A program made the translations under genes and the position numbers. This document shows positions 35,231-46,779 of a DNA stretch of 64,000 nt, in pieces (position 1 is the first letter of the stretch; every line of letters begins with the position of its first letter). The notes under the pieces are model-generated. The model had not been told where the DNA came from. It saw only the letters and a list, made by a program, of their open reading frames with translations, and made no database searches. This DNA is from Ashinkailepas kermadecensis (taxonomy: Eukaryota > Arthropoda > Thecostraca > Neolepadidae), in NCBI GenBank assembly GCA_034440615.1, contig JAOTOM010005130.1:392001-456000 (forward strand). The letters are read 5' to 3'.

Positions 35231-36213
35231 CTAGGGGGAGTTGGGCAGGAACGGCACTGACGACCCATGTGGCCGATTGTTGTACACCTTATGCAGATGG
35301 GTCTACTATCGGCAGTCCACTGAAAGGACGGATTTTGCGGTTGTGGCTTCCATACTCTGAGGCCTGCAGGAGGGCGCGGCTGAGAGTGTCCATGGTTGGG
35401 TCTTGGTGCATAGGGTCGTGGTGGTCGCGGATACTGCGGGTAGGATGAGTGAAATACTCGGGGTCCAGGCTGTGGTTGTTTCTAGTTGTGGTGTGTCTAG
35501 TTTTCGCGTTGCTAGCCTTGATACTGTTTCGCCCAGGGATACCACAAACTTCTCTAAATTATCAATTCTGTCGCTTCCAGATTGAATAAAATCAATGTCC
35601 ATGGGCTGGTCATAGTGCTTCTGAATGCCGCGGCACAGTTCGACCGATTTATCAAGCTGTTGTTCGCGCACTGCGAATTGTATCGCCTCCTAAAGGTTCC
35701 TGAATTGATGTATATATAATTTACTGGTTAGCTGGTTACTTTGCAATCCCATATTAAACACGTCTATCAGGATTTATTTGGTGGTAGGGCTGTTCAAGTC
35801 GGTGTAAGCCTCACTGGCCAGAGTGAGCAGCCTCTCACCAAATTTTGAACTAGTTCAGCTCAGTGTAGCTTTAATTTCCGTAGGGCTTCCTGTGTGCACT
35901 TTTGGTCCGGAAGGTCAGAATATATTTCTTTCATTATCTGCTTGATCTCTGCCTACGTCAAGTTGGGTTGGTGCAAAAGCATGCGTTGCAAAAACTCTGC
36001 TGCAGGTCCACTGAGGGTTTTCAGGCATATAATTCGTGTTTGTTCATCATCCATACTGAAGCTGATGCGGTCCAATTGTTTGATCCAATCGCATAATTTA
36101 TGGTGACTCTCCCCCGTAAACGGTTTTATTTTCTGGCTCATGCCTTGAGCTCTCATTTCCATTCTAATTTTATTAAAACTGTCAGCAAGTCTTTCAAAAG
36201 TAATCGCAATCAT
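35231..36213 (-). pseudogene. gag: gypsy gag (capsid and zinc knuckle)
   Basis: Starts at ATG 36213. The first frame reads through a capsid-like segment (FTGESHHKLCDWIKQLDRIS and LKTLSGPAAEFLQRML). It is then broken; a later frame (35671-35306) covers the capsid end and a Thr-rich linker, and a third frame just below 35306 holds one Cys-x2-Cys-x4-His-x4-Cys knuckle (CIRCTTIGHMGRQC). The order capsid, linker, single knuckle, protease is standard for gypsy-group elements. The stops confirm inactivity. Confidence 0.8.
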
Positions 36214-36494
36214 GTTTCTTTACTTTATTTATCTTTCAACAGGTTTCAAAGTTTTATATTTTCGCAAGTTTTGTGGAGAAACGGTCTCTATTATGTTTCT
36301 TTGCTCGCACAATGATTCACACGCAACAGCGAACATTCAGGACAAATATACAATTTTATGACAGTGCTATCGGTGTTCAAATTCGGAACTGGTGTATTTG
36401 GAAGGATTTCGGGATTTGTCCCGACTTACGGTTTGCTTCGGTGTGTTTTCGGTTGCCTTGCCCGTCCACGCAGAAACGGCGAGCTGTAGTCTCA

Positions 36495-36512
36495 CCCGCT
36501 GTCACGGTGCCA
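36495..36512 (-). promoter_or_regulatory. candidate tRNA primer-binding site
   Basis: Two bases inside the 5' LTR edge the minus strand reads TGGCACCGTGACAGCGGG, starting with the TGG expected to pair with a tRNA CCA end. The complement CCCGCTGTCACGG resembles the anticodon arm of tRNA-Asp more than a 3' acceptor end that I can recall, so the primer identity is open. Confidence 0.5.
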
Positions 36513-36514
36513 CA

Positions 36515-37263
36515 TGTAGGGAAGTTCCTCTAGGCCAGTGAATAGTCCGTAGAACCAACGAGTCGCGAAATCCTCAGTCTCAAAGTTCAGCACTAAATTT
36601 GCTCTTTATTTGAGCAAGGCGAAACGGGCGTGATTACTCGAACAGCTTGCGTATACGTATGAATACAAGGCAACCGCATAGCCCAAAGTTTACAAGTACC
36701 AACAGTCAATTTGGACGCGACGGTTAGCACCGCGGACAGCGGTCCGGCGTGCGAGAGAGCTCAATCTTTTCTGTTCCCCTCTCGACCGTCGCTCCGACTA
36801 TGTATAATGGTCGGCCACTGCCTGCTCCCGGTCTGGTGGCTCCGCCCACGACAATCGCCATAGGTCCAGACCGGGGCGTAGACCGGAATGTCGGCCTTAT
36901 CTACTCCGGATACAGGGGCGCCGTTTAGTCAGCGGCCGTCGGCTCCGGTACCGGCACAACCCATAACACAAAGATAAGCGCTTCCTACCAGCAGTCGACA
37001 GTGACATTCCTAACCTATCTAGTCCGGAAGCAGAGTCATCGCTGTACAGCTCCTATCCCCAACATAACCCATAACATTGATAACAGCGTTCGCCGCGGTC
37101 GACGGCCGACAGCTCAGGTATCGGCCGTAACCCATGACATGCATTAAGACGCGTCCGGTCGGCCGTCAGCCGTGGTGGCATGATTCACGCGACACGCGAC
37201 GTTATATAACTACTTTTCTAACGATGAGGGCCGAACGGTATAATTATATTGAACTATGTTACA
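36515..37263 (-). repeat. 5' LTR of the gypsy-like element
   Basis: 749 bases on the minus strand from TGTAACATAG at 37263 to CCCTACA at 36515, so it has TGTA...TACA ends. The part 36741-37263 recurs in the 3' LTR. A TATATAA-like sequence lies in complement near 36790-36810 within the LTR, which may be the promoter. Confidence 0.85.
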
Positions 37264-37485
37264 TAACCCTGTCATATTTATACTCAATTCCAGGATTTGG
37301 GTCCCAAATTACCACATTGTAGTCATTTAAATTGCATGTCACATGTTCTACACGAGCGAATTAATTGGCATTGGCCTCAAATAACTCGGCGTAAAATCAG
37401 TTGTCTTATGATGCCAAGCTCGACTACTTTTATATACTTCTAACCCTGTCATTTTTCACCTTTTGACATGAAGCTTTCAAGTATT
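37264..37485 (-). repeat. ~220-bp dispersed repeat, copy inverted to 46198-46415
   Basis: The complement matches 46198-46415 in order: AAAGCTTCATGTCAAAAGG, TGAAAAATGACAGGGTTAGA, TAAAAGTAGTCG, then a less conserved middle, AATTGCAT and CCTGGAAT-type ends. The gypsy element inserted precisely at one border of this copy. Confidence 0.7.
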
Positions 37486-39355
37486 ATTGAGGTTCTGGCA
37501 TGGCCCGATACACGTGAAGCGCCGATAATTGCTGCCCAGAGGATCCGTCTCCATAAAATAGATGCTGCCAGAGGATCCAGGGTGTGAGAAGTTTGTCACA
37601 AAGATCGAACACCGCATGACATATCCAAATCTGAACGCGGCAAAACGAAGTGGTCAAACTTCTCGCCCACAGCAAGATCAAAATAATCCCCAAAACTGTA
37701 GGGTGTCGCCATTTTTGGTCTTAAGGATAGGCATGATTATATCATTTCCACTGTATTATATGAATTTGGTTTGTCTCGGAGTAATGAAGTATGTGCTGTA
37801 TCTGATCATGCCATCTGATCAGGTCCATCACATATTGCGAGAATATTCGTAGCAAAATTTCCGACAGCTTCGCATCCCTCCGAAAATACATGCCAAGACA
37901 CAATTCTCAGAAACCACGCAGTCTGTATGAAATCAAAATTTGGAAGGCAACTGAATTTCGGCAATTCCTTCTTTACACCGGGTCAGTAGTTTTTGCCAAC
38001 ACGCCATATTAATCTCACAAAGTCTTTCTACTTTTGTACAGTGTCACAACCATTCCTTTACGCCCCGATACCTCACGGAGGTTTGCAGGGAATGCCTGGA
38101 GCCACTCCATGTTTTTTGTCTCGTTTTCGAGAACCTTTATGGAACAGTTCGTTGTTGATAATGTACACAGCCATATTCACCTCAACGACTACGTGGGGCT
38201 GTATGGACCGCTAGACAATGTGTCTTGTTTCAAATGTGAATCGTTCTTGAGCCGGGCAAAGCCTGCCGTCAGAACTGCGGCAGCTATCCAGCACCTCAGC
38301 TGGTGCGACGGCTTCACGAACGACGGCTTCACGAGCGACGAGAGGCGGATACTGTGGAGACAAAGCGAAAACCAAAGGACGTATTTGGGCAAAAGCGTGT
38401 AGATGGGCCCGTTGGTTATTTGGGCTTACGGGCTCATCGACTGCGTTGGTCATACAGCGGCCCGTACCCCCTGACATACGTGTACGTCACTACATAAAAT
38501 ATTTTGATGATTTTTTTATTTCCTGCGCAAAAGGGGATAACTGCATCTTGATGGAAGCGCCAATAGTCGCAATCCTTCAGCATTTGTGGATATGATGTGC
38601 TGGAACTGTGATGACTGTTCGCATTTCTCATGAATACAGCCGACTAAATCAGGAGCCACATGTCTTTTATTCATGCCAGGGAGCTCGCTACGACACACGA
38701 ATTTGTGGCGGTGCCTGATGGAAAGGAAGGTGCAATTTTCCCACTTCTGCATCTCAGCTCAGCTGGTTAAGCATGTAGTCGACCATGGGTGCTGTCGCAG
38801 GGGGTTATAACGGGATGCATGTAACCCCAGGTTTCCCAATATTATCAGTACCTATGCCTATGGCACAATGCTAACCATTAGGCATGCTACTATGTTTTGC
38901 GTTGTGTGTAGAAAGAATGTCTTATCATTCTTGTTGCATTTTTATTTCGTTGTTGTTTCGCTTTGGCTCACTTGAGTCAGGTAGATGCATGCTTAGTCAG
39001 GCCGAATGCATGGAACTCGAAACATGGACACTGCAAAAAATGGAAAAGTGTCCATCTTAATGCGCAGCATAGGAACGTACGCCATTGCAATGTCCGCCGC
39101 AAACCGAAAGTCGCCCCCCCCCAACCGGTGGGCTAGATCCGCCAGTGCCCCACCCCACCCACCCCCACGCAAAAATCCTCGGATTTCATCCACTTCATTT
39201 TCAAGGGCTGGTTATCAGATTTACCACTGTTAAAAATAATATTTTTGGGACAAAACGTTTCTCCAAAATTGGCAACTTTCAATTCTTGTCACTGCCTATG
39301 AACACCTAGCTATATGACGTACGTGCTGTGCCCACCACAGACTGTCCAGCACCAC
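37486..39355. other. non-coding; LINE-tail copy at 38405-38470
   Basis: No gene recognised. 38306-38337 is a two-copy 15-base repeat (CGACGGCTTCACGAA). 38405-38470 is a LINE-tail-like hairpin copy. 39110-39170 is C-rich with CCGCCAGTGCCCCACCCC, which may be a transposon end. Frames at 38034-38402 and 38189-38477 overlap antisense without motifs. Confidence 0.5.
38405..38470 (-). repeat. LINE 3'-tail hairpin copy
   Basis: GGTTATTTGGGCTTACGGGC, then TCATCGACTGCGTTGGTCATACAG-type sequence, matches the copies at 62571 and 63371 and, in complement, the 3' end of the young LINE. Confidence 0.6.
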
Positions 39356-39359
39356 AAAA

Positions 39360-41200
39360 GGCACCTACCTAGTAGGTACGTACACAGAGGCAGGCCACGA
39401 CATCACACAGGAGTCACCTTTCACTCTGGAGAAGACACTCCGACACATTCTCAACTCAGCACACTTCACGATCCACATTCACACCACCCACATCATCGTA
39501 CGATCGCAGAGCAGCGCTGACACACAAACTCTACTAGACACAACCACCTTCAACAACCAGCGCTGCTCCTTCATGTTACATCGCACTCTGAGCATCACCG
39601 GGGCCACATTTTCGCCCCAGAGCTGGATAACGTACCACTTGACAGCATCACCGCACCATTCGACGCCTCAGCCCTCCTGGACGCAACAGTCACAATCAAC
39701 CAGATTAGACGGGAGGCACATTCGACTCACAAACTTCTAGTTCTGACTTTCGACTCACAACACCTGCCATCACACGTCCAGATACACGACAAGGCATACG
39801 AGGTGCGCCTCTACGTGTCTTTGCCACCACGGCGGTGCCGGTTCTGTTTGCGTTATGGATATGGCGAACGCTCATGCGTGTCGCCAACTCCAAGATGCAG
39901 TCAGTGCGCCGGCCACCACACGGCATCCGAGTGCAACTCCTCCGAAAGGAGATGTGCAGCCTATGATGGGCGGCACCCGCCACCGATCCCGATTTCCCAA
40001 AGTGGGCATACGAGAGGGAGGTATGATGGTGTGCGGCAACTCACAGGGTGCCACATGCAACAGTACGACAGCACCTACGCAGCACCACCACCACTGACAC
40101 TCCCATCTCCACAACCGCACCTTCCCACACCGCACCTACAGCCGGACGAAACTACGCAGCGACGCTCCTCACACCTAAACCTACACCCCCTCCAACACCA
40201 GCTCCCACTCGCCCTACCATCCCACCAGCAGCCGGCTCCAGGAGCCCGGCACAAATCACCCTCAACGCTCCGCTGACCCTCGCCTCAACCGCCCCACCGA
40301 TCCCCGACTTCCCCGACCCACCGTCCCTCGACCTCACCGATCACCACTCCTTCCCACCCCACCCCACCCCGGACCTGGCCTCCTCCCACATTCACTCCAC
40401 TTCAGACCTGGCCCTTATCCACATCCCCTCCACCCTCGAACAGGCCTCCTCCCACACCCTTTCCACCGCGGACCCCAACTCCCACGCCCACCCAACCGCA
40501 GACCGGGTCTCCTTCCCTTCCCACTCCACCTGAGACCCGGCCCATGCCCACCACCATCCCACCTCAGGCACGGCCTCCCATTTCCACCCCGCATCAACCA
40601 TCCTCCAACATCCATCAGACACAGATCCGATCTCTATCCCATCCTCCACCGGTACCCACCCATCCCCCACGGGACCTGGCCGTACCCCTTCGCGTCACCG
40701 CCTCCAACCGGCCAGGGCCCACCTCACCACCCTGGAGCCTTATCCCACTGCCTCCTCCAGGGCCTCGGCCCCTACCACACCTATCCGGCCGGCCCAAACC
40801 AAAGCCTAGAACCAAAGCCACCACCACATCCACCCAGACCTCCCACAAGTCAACGGCCACCATCTCCTGCCAAACTGACCCTCCCACCACCTCCTGCACA
40901 CCCACCCAAACCCACTCGAGGACCTTGTCTGAGACCACCACTCAGACAGAACCTACCATTCCTGCCAAGCCCGTGGAACCAAAAACCACAGACCAACGAA
41001 TCCCGCCCGAACGTACCGCTTCCCCAAGCGCAATTCTCACCACCACTCCACCTAATCACCTCCCAGGATCCGTGCGACCAGGTCCAGGCTACCACCCCTG
41101 TCTGGGTCACCTCCCAACCCTTTCTCTGTCCACCGGTTCAACCTTTCTCCCCAATACGACACAGCCACCACCCCAGTATAGAAACACCAACAGTCACTAA
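39360..41200 (+). pseudogene. LINE B ORF1 (gag-like, zinc knuckles, Pro-rich tail)
   Basis: Broken frames in order. 39400-39800 reads like the RNA-binding region of I/Jockey-type ORF1 (HILNSAHFTIHIHTTHIIVR, LLDATVTINQIRR). 39803-39970 has a knuckle array: CRFCLRYGYGERSC with Tyr where His is usual, then CSQCAGHHTASEC, then a third knuckle that has lost a Cys. After a frame change, 40048-41200 encodes a very Pro/Thr/Ser-rich tail made of imperfect repeats. Such proteins bind LINE RNA and act as a chaperone in target-primed reverse transcription. Several frameshifts make this copy inactive. Confidence 0.7.
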
Positions 41201-41329
41201 GCGCGTTCGGCAATGGGATTTTTTTCTGCAGTGGAGCACCGGTGGCCTTCGAAGCAAGTCAATATAATTGAAATCGGAATTATTGTAACACAAATAATTA
41301 CTAGCCACGATCAAAGAAATTCACTTTCG

Positions 41330-41900
41330 AGATTTTGACTCCACTTGTAACAAAATCCCAGATTACATTTCAAACAGCATACCTCACCTGCAGCCATACT
41401 CATTTCAAACAGCATACCTCACCGTCGAGTAACGTTAAATACCCCCTGAATTGCGTAGCAGTCGCCTCAAAATTGCCCATTGCCAAACCAGTCGTTTCAC
41501 TATACATCTCGCCGTCAGCTGAAACCCCCACACCACAGGTACTGAGCGACTTGCTGCTTCAGGCTCCTCTACCAGTTCTCATTATGGGAGACTTCAATGT
41601 TAAACACCCCTCCTAGGGAAGCGACCAGACGGACACTAGAGGACGTGAAATTCACCAGTTTATTGCCGATCACATCTTAGTACTTCTTAACACCGGGGCC
41701 GCCACCCAATACAACCCGACCTTAGGAGGATCGGACAGTACCATTGCCTTAATGTGCTGCTCCCAACGACAAAGCTCACTATTTTACTGGTCAGTTTCAG
41801 ACGTTCCCTGGCTGAGCGACCACTGCCAAATGACAATTAGGCTCAGCACGGACGCCATCCATCACACTAAGCTTTTTAGACCATCTTGGAACTTGGAAAG
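41330..41900 (+). pseudogene. LINE B ORF2 endonuclease domain
   Basis: APE-type endonuclease remnants: VVSLYISPS near 41497, LIMGDFNVKHPS near 41572-41613 (the conserved GDFN), and PWLSDHCQMTI near 41808 (the SDH motif). A stop after HPS and frame changes interrupt it. The enzyme nicks target DNA to prime reverse transcription. The start of the domain between 41200 and 41330 is badly degraded. Confidence 0.75.
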
Positions 41901-42399
41901 AGCGGACTGGGCGAAATTTGAGGATCAGGTGGACCTCAACCGAGCAACTTCAGACCAGCAAAATCGAGGCAATCCTAAGTGCCATCAGCTCAGCAGCACG
42001 AGACTCAGTCCCAAAAAGTAACAAACCTAGGGAAAAGGCATCTACGCCATGGTCGACCCCGGACTGTCAAAGGGAAATCGCCGCACGGCGCCGTGCCCAC
42101 AAACAATTAAAAAGATACTTGTGCGAAGCATGCCTGTCAGCATACAGACAATCGCAAAACACTGCCGGTAAATAATTCGAACAGCACGCCAAAACTGTTG
42201 GCAGTATTTGCCTTTCAATTCAATAGGTTGACCCCTGCCAGCAGAACATGGGACCTGATGAAGCGTTTCAACCTGAAATGTCCACCATCAGGTTCCTTCC
42301 CCCAGCTGACGGTGAAAGGACAGCACATTACTGACCCACAAGTCGTAGACCACTTTGAACAACCCTAAGCCAGAGTATCTAGCAACAGCAACTACGATA

Positions 42400-43500
42400 C
42401 CACTACAGTAAGCGCTCTAGACGCCCTTACCTCCAAAGCAACTTTTAGCTCTAGCAATAGAGAAATCTACAATCAGTCGTTTACTTTACACGAATTACAC
42501 CTTGCCCTCAGCAAGTGTAGAAACACGTCGTTTGGGACGGACGACATCCATTACCAGTTTTTTTTAATGCGTCTTAGCAACAATTCCGCAACGTACCTAC
42601 TAGCGGCCATAAATGGACTGCACCAAAGCGACACCTTTCTCGCCTCCTGGCGGAAAAGCATAGTCATTCCATTGCCAAAGCCGCACAAAGATCACTCCAC
42701 CCCAAAAGGTTACAGACTCATCTCACTTGCTAGCTGTGCTAGTAAGCTGATCGAGCGCAAGGTCAGCACCAGATTGAGACAATTTCTCGAACACAGCGAC
42801 CTGCTCCACGAATTTCCGTGCGGCTACCGGGGACAAAAATAAACTACAGACAATCTCATTAGACCAGTGCATGACATCAATAGTGGTCTACGCATCAAAC
42901 GCACAACAATAGCTGCCTACTTAGACATCACTGCTGCATTCGACCCAGTACAAAAGTCCGCACTGACACACCAACTCCACAAGATAGGCCTACGCGGACA
43001 CATGGCACACTTCATTCTTAACTTCCTCAGAGACAGGACCCTTAGGGTTCGATACGGCAGTGTCTCATCAAACAGCACAACTCAGGAACAGGGCCTGGCG
43101 CGGGGATCGTGCTCTCACCGAGCCTCTTCATCATCATGATGAACGACATACTTGCCGACCACACGGACACTTCACTTCAATGCTCACTTTTCGCGGACGA
43201 CATAGCCATTTGGACAACATCATGATGCTTCCTTAAAGCTGAAAAAAAAACATTCAAGCAGGACTAGACCACATTGCAAAGTGGTGCAAAACTTGGGGCT
43301 TCACCCTGACCGCAGAAAAATCGGTCACCGTCACATATATTCGTCTCCGCCCTACACCCACGGCTCTACTTAAAGTCGATGGCAAAGCCATAGAACAGGT
43401 GAAAAACTTTAAGTTCTTATGGGTGCATTTTGACGAAAAACTCAGTTTCAACACACACACACACATCCTCTATCTCGAAGCGATGCGCGAAGCCCGTCAA
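42400..43500 (+). pseudogene. LINE B reverse transcriptase, main part
   Basis: IVIPLPKPHKDHSTPKGYRL (the PxxKPxKD...YRPISL region), AYLDITAAFDPV (first catalytic Asp), GLARGS (degraded GxPQGS), and LFADDIAIW near 43190-43217 (catalytic FADD). The thumb-like segment AKWCKTWGFTLTAEKSV follows near 43275. Stops at 42840 and a shift near 43110 break the frame. The copy ends near 43540 where an island of nested elements begins; the remainder of RT resumes at about 46780. Confidence 0.85.
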
Positions 43501-43722
43501 CATACTCCGTGCACTACACATTAGGCGTCAGACGCAATGTTAATGCGGACATCGGGGATCTCCAGTAAGGAAAGAAAACAGGTAGGTTCCTGATGCCATT
43601 CAATAACTATGAAATATGCGCCCGCGACAAGCGCTCCCGGATGCTCACTAGTGTGTGCGCGAAAAATATAGTTACAATTAATGTGACTCTGTCCCCATAA
43701 ACTATGATGCGAAGTGCCTTTA

Positions 43723-44741
43723 TTAACACGCGCACTGGGCGCACTTTATTAACATGCGCCTTTATTAACGGTGGGGCGAAATCCCCCACCCTTCCGGTTT
43801 TTTTCGTACATAACTCCAGATTTTACCGGTCGATATACGCCATTGTTTACGTACCTGCTTAAACGTGTCCGGCGCATCGCTTAAAGTAAGAAAAACGGAA
43901 ATCGGCCGAACATTTTTCGAGTTAGGGGCCGTTAAAGTCAAAACATTTCGAATGCCCAGACCACAAAAATCGGCGCTAATGCGCTTCCCGTATATTGGCA
44001 AAAGGGAAGTATTCTTGGCAACACTAGCGACTTCTTTGATGTATATTGGTATGCTATATAGTTTCAAGGTCTTGTTAGGTCACCGAGGTCAAGTCCGGTC
44101 AAGTTCATGACAGGTTAACGGAACCAAACTTGGTCAACTGGAATGTTGTCATAAATGCAAATGACTGTCATGCGATTGATGTCGCTTTGCATGTTACTCC
44201 CTACACATTCTGAAAACTACTGTTTGTCATTGTTTACCTAAGCGTTTCCATACTTTATTCATGTACTTCCCTCCATTCTTCACAAAGCCGATTGCGCCGA
44301 GCTGCCCAACGGAGCAGTCGTTCGGGCGGCCCGGTTCCGGCAACTGGAACAGATAACTGACCTGATAAAGTGCTGCTATATTGGTGACCTGAGGTCGAAT
44401 ACTGGGTCTAGCATCTGTATTACATAATTCGTAATGTCCAAAACATCATTTATGCCCATTTTGGAGCATTCAAACACAATCACAGCGATCCATAGCAATG
44501 ACAAGCCAAGCCATGCAAAACAAGAAAATTTTGACATATGTCACCTCATTCGACCTTGACGATATTAACCTAAGGTCATGAAATTTGCACACAATAGAGT
44601 TCACTACCGTACCCATCCACCCTGCCAATTTCGTTACTCCAGCTTCAATAGGAGCCGAGATCTTAGGGGGGGGGGGGGCGGAATCCGCCCTCCTCCCTCC
44701 AGTGCGCGTAAATTTCAGAGGCCCTCCAGGGTGCGTGTTAA
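43723..44741. mobile_element. TTAACACGCGC non-autonomous element, copy 2
   Basis: Aligns with 30821-31745 across its length. Left end TTAACACGCGCACTGGG is followed by two further TTATTAAC iterations (43745-43775), an elaboration missing in copy 1; right end is GGGTGCGTGTTAA at 44741. Inner ends GGGGCGAAATCCCCC and GGGCGGAATCCGCCC are inverted. No coding capacity. Confidence 0.8.
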
Positions 44742-44829
44742 TGCTAGTTTGCTTCCAGACATCAATTTCATTGCCACTTACCGTGATATATTGCGTATAT
44801 TGTTGCTTTGCGCATTGTCTTCTGGTACA

Positions 44830-44977
44830 TTTTCATCCAGCATAGACAGCGGGACGTCGGGTGCCTCGCCCGCGGCCGGCGGCCGGCCGCCGACTGGCCG
44901 CCATTTTCATCCACCATAGACAGCGGGACGCCGGGTGCCTCGCCCGCGGCCGGCGGCCGGCCGCCGACTGGCCGCCA
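44830..44977. repeat. 74-bp tandem duplication, GC-rich
   Basis: Two almost identical 74-base units (44830-44903 and 44904-44977) each containing GCGGCCGGCGGCCGGCCGCC-type self-complementary sequence. Only two or three substitutions separate them, so the duplication is recent. An 86-codon minus-strand frame (44768-45028) reads through both without a recognisable domain. Confidence 0.9.
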
Positions 44978-45345
44978 TTCATGACATGGCGGGGCGCCGA
45001 ACCGTTCCCTGAACGTTAATGGGTCCAACTCTAAAGTTACAGGCAGATTTTCACGTTTGAAACGATAGGCGATGTGCCTGGCATGACTTCCACCACAATT
45101 GGTGTTGAGGCCGACAGCTTCCCTCTATTTTGCTTAAGAACATTAAGCTTATGGGCGTTGAATGGCAATAATTTATCTACAAACATGAATTTCTCTTACA
45201 CAATTTTGGCGTCGGTAAGCAGATGTTGCTTGGTATTGATCAAGGCTGGAACTTTACTTTTTGCCGTGCCGCCGCTAGGTGGATCTACGGGGAGCAAATA
45301 TCGGCGCTTAACGTGCATCGAGCCATGCCGGAACCTCAATAATAC
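44978..45345. other. non-coding, nothing recognised
   Basis: A 91-codon frame at 45074-45349 has no motif. No repeat or transposon end other than the TTAA at 45346. Confidence 0.45.
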
Positions 45346-45349
45346 TTAA

Positions 45350-46194
45350 CCCGCGCCGTCTCAGGGGGGTGGGGGGGGTGTTAACCGTCCCCCAAGGATT
45401 TTTTCGCGGACAGTAGAAGAACGGCGAGCGGCAGCGCGCCGAAATTTGGCATACCTTTTCCAACATCAATTTGGCATGTTGTGTAAAATTTTTTAGATCA
45501 GTTCATCTAGGGTCAACGAGTTAGCCAAGGTCAAGTGAGGTTACCTCCCGAAATGTTCAACCAGTCGTCACGCTTTAACGGATAGATATTGTAAATGAAA
45601 TTTTCAGCGTTTGCTTATCTTTAGGGACGAAACAAAACGCACCGGAGGAATTTTATATTTTTTCCCCATTTTTGATTGCTTATTAGTTTTGCATATTTGC
45701 CCATAAGAGTTAAATCGAAAATTCTGGCTAAAGTAAGCATTTTTATGAGAGCAAGTTGACATCGAACAACGTTGTTCGGTTCAACGTTGTTGTTCAACCC
45801 ATTAAAAAAGGAAAGAAAATTGAAGACTCAAAATTTTGAAATTTCCAAACAAATTAAATTTTGATTCGTGGGTACGTAAAAATGTTAGGGACATGGTCGA
45901 TTTCGCCTTTCTTTCCTGATTTCAAATATTTTTTCCGTCAAATCTCCCCCAAAATGAACTCCCCAGAGCCAAAAACATGATGTAAGTCGTGAAAACGTAG
46001 GCCACCTAGTGACGTCACTTTTGTGGAAATAAAATGTCTGGGGTGGTGTCTGGCCCTACTCGTTGAGCGCTTTCCGATGACACCACTTTCGTTTTCGTGC
46101 GACGCTTAGTTTTGAGATTATGGGGGGGGCTGGTTGTACCAATCCCCCCCCCCCCCAGACGGGTGTGAGGATATGACCGGAAAGACGGGGAAGG
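45350..46194 (+). mobile_element. TTAA-flanked non-autonomous element, copy C
   Basis: 845 bases with intact TTAA on both sides (45346-45349 and 46195-46198). Starts CCCGCGCC and ends GGGGAAGG, so both ends begin CC when read inward. Same orientation and landmarks as copy A. Contains two G or C homopolymer runs near each end. Confidence 0.8.
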
Positions 46195-46197
46195 TTA

Positions 46198-46415
46198 AAA
46201 GCTTCATGTCAAAAGGTGAAAAATGACAGGGTTAGATATCTATAAAAGTAGTCGTGTATGGTATCAGAAGGTAGCTGGTTTTATGCCGGTTTACTTCAGA
46301 GCATTGCAAATTAATTTGCTAATGTAGAACTTCTGATATGCAATTAAAAAGAATACAATGTGATAAATTGGTACATAAATCCTGGAAATGAATGCAAAAA
46401 TGACAGGGATTGAAC
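46198..46415 (+). repeat. ~220-bp dispersed repeat (inverted copy at 37264-37485)
   Basis: Begins at the border of TTAA element copy C with AAAGCTTCATGTCAAAAGG and ends near AATGACAGGGATTGAAC. See the other copy for aligned landmarks. Confidence 0.7.
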
Positions 46416-46779
46416 ACGGGCTTCATGGAATGAAAAAAAACTTCATGGAATTTATTAACGCGATATCAAAATGTAGCACGTTCGATTTTCGTTTAGTTAA
46501 GAACATTGGAAATTGTCAGCACATCACACGGAAGATGTATGACGCGTTTTATTATAAGAAGTTGAGTGGCCGATTGCTCCCACTTCACTTTGAGGGCAAA
46601 GTGACAGGGTGAAATGATTTCATAATAAAACGAACTACACATCATAAGAGAGCTTGTTTCAATTTTGTTCCAATTTGACCATGGGAAATTATTCCACATC
46701 CTCTAGAAACTAGAATATAGCACTAATCATAGCAAGCCCACTTGTGGTGCTCCTTCACAAACCCACCACCAGACCGGTC

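Larger units (their letters stand above)
27841..37263 (-). mobile_element. decayed Ty3/gypsy-like LTR retrotransposon
   Basis: A minus-strand element bounded by two related LTR sequences. The order on the minus strand is 5' LTR, candidate primer site, gag, protease, RT, RNase H, integrase, an extra reading frame, and a truncated 3' LTR. All coding parts carry frameshifts or stops, so the copy is dead. The integrase region is interrupted by a 925-bp non-autonomous element at 30821-31745. The flank at 37264 begins a different dispersed repeat, so the 5' end is well defined; at 27841 the similarity between LTRs ends abruptly. RT-before-integrase order and the integrase and protease motifs place it with Ty3/gypsy rather than copia or BEL/Pao. 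Confidence 0.9.

Noticed and set aside
44768..45028. 86-codon minus-strand frame across the 74-bp duplication
   Set aside because: The repeated PPAAGEAPGVP-like peptide is only the duplication translated; 74 is not a multiple of three, so the second unit is read in another frame.
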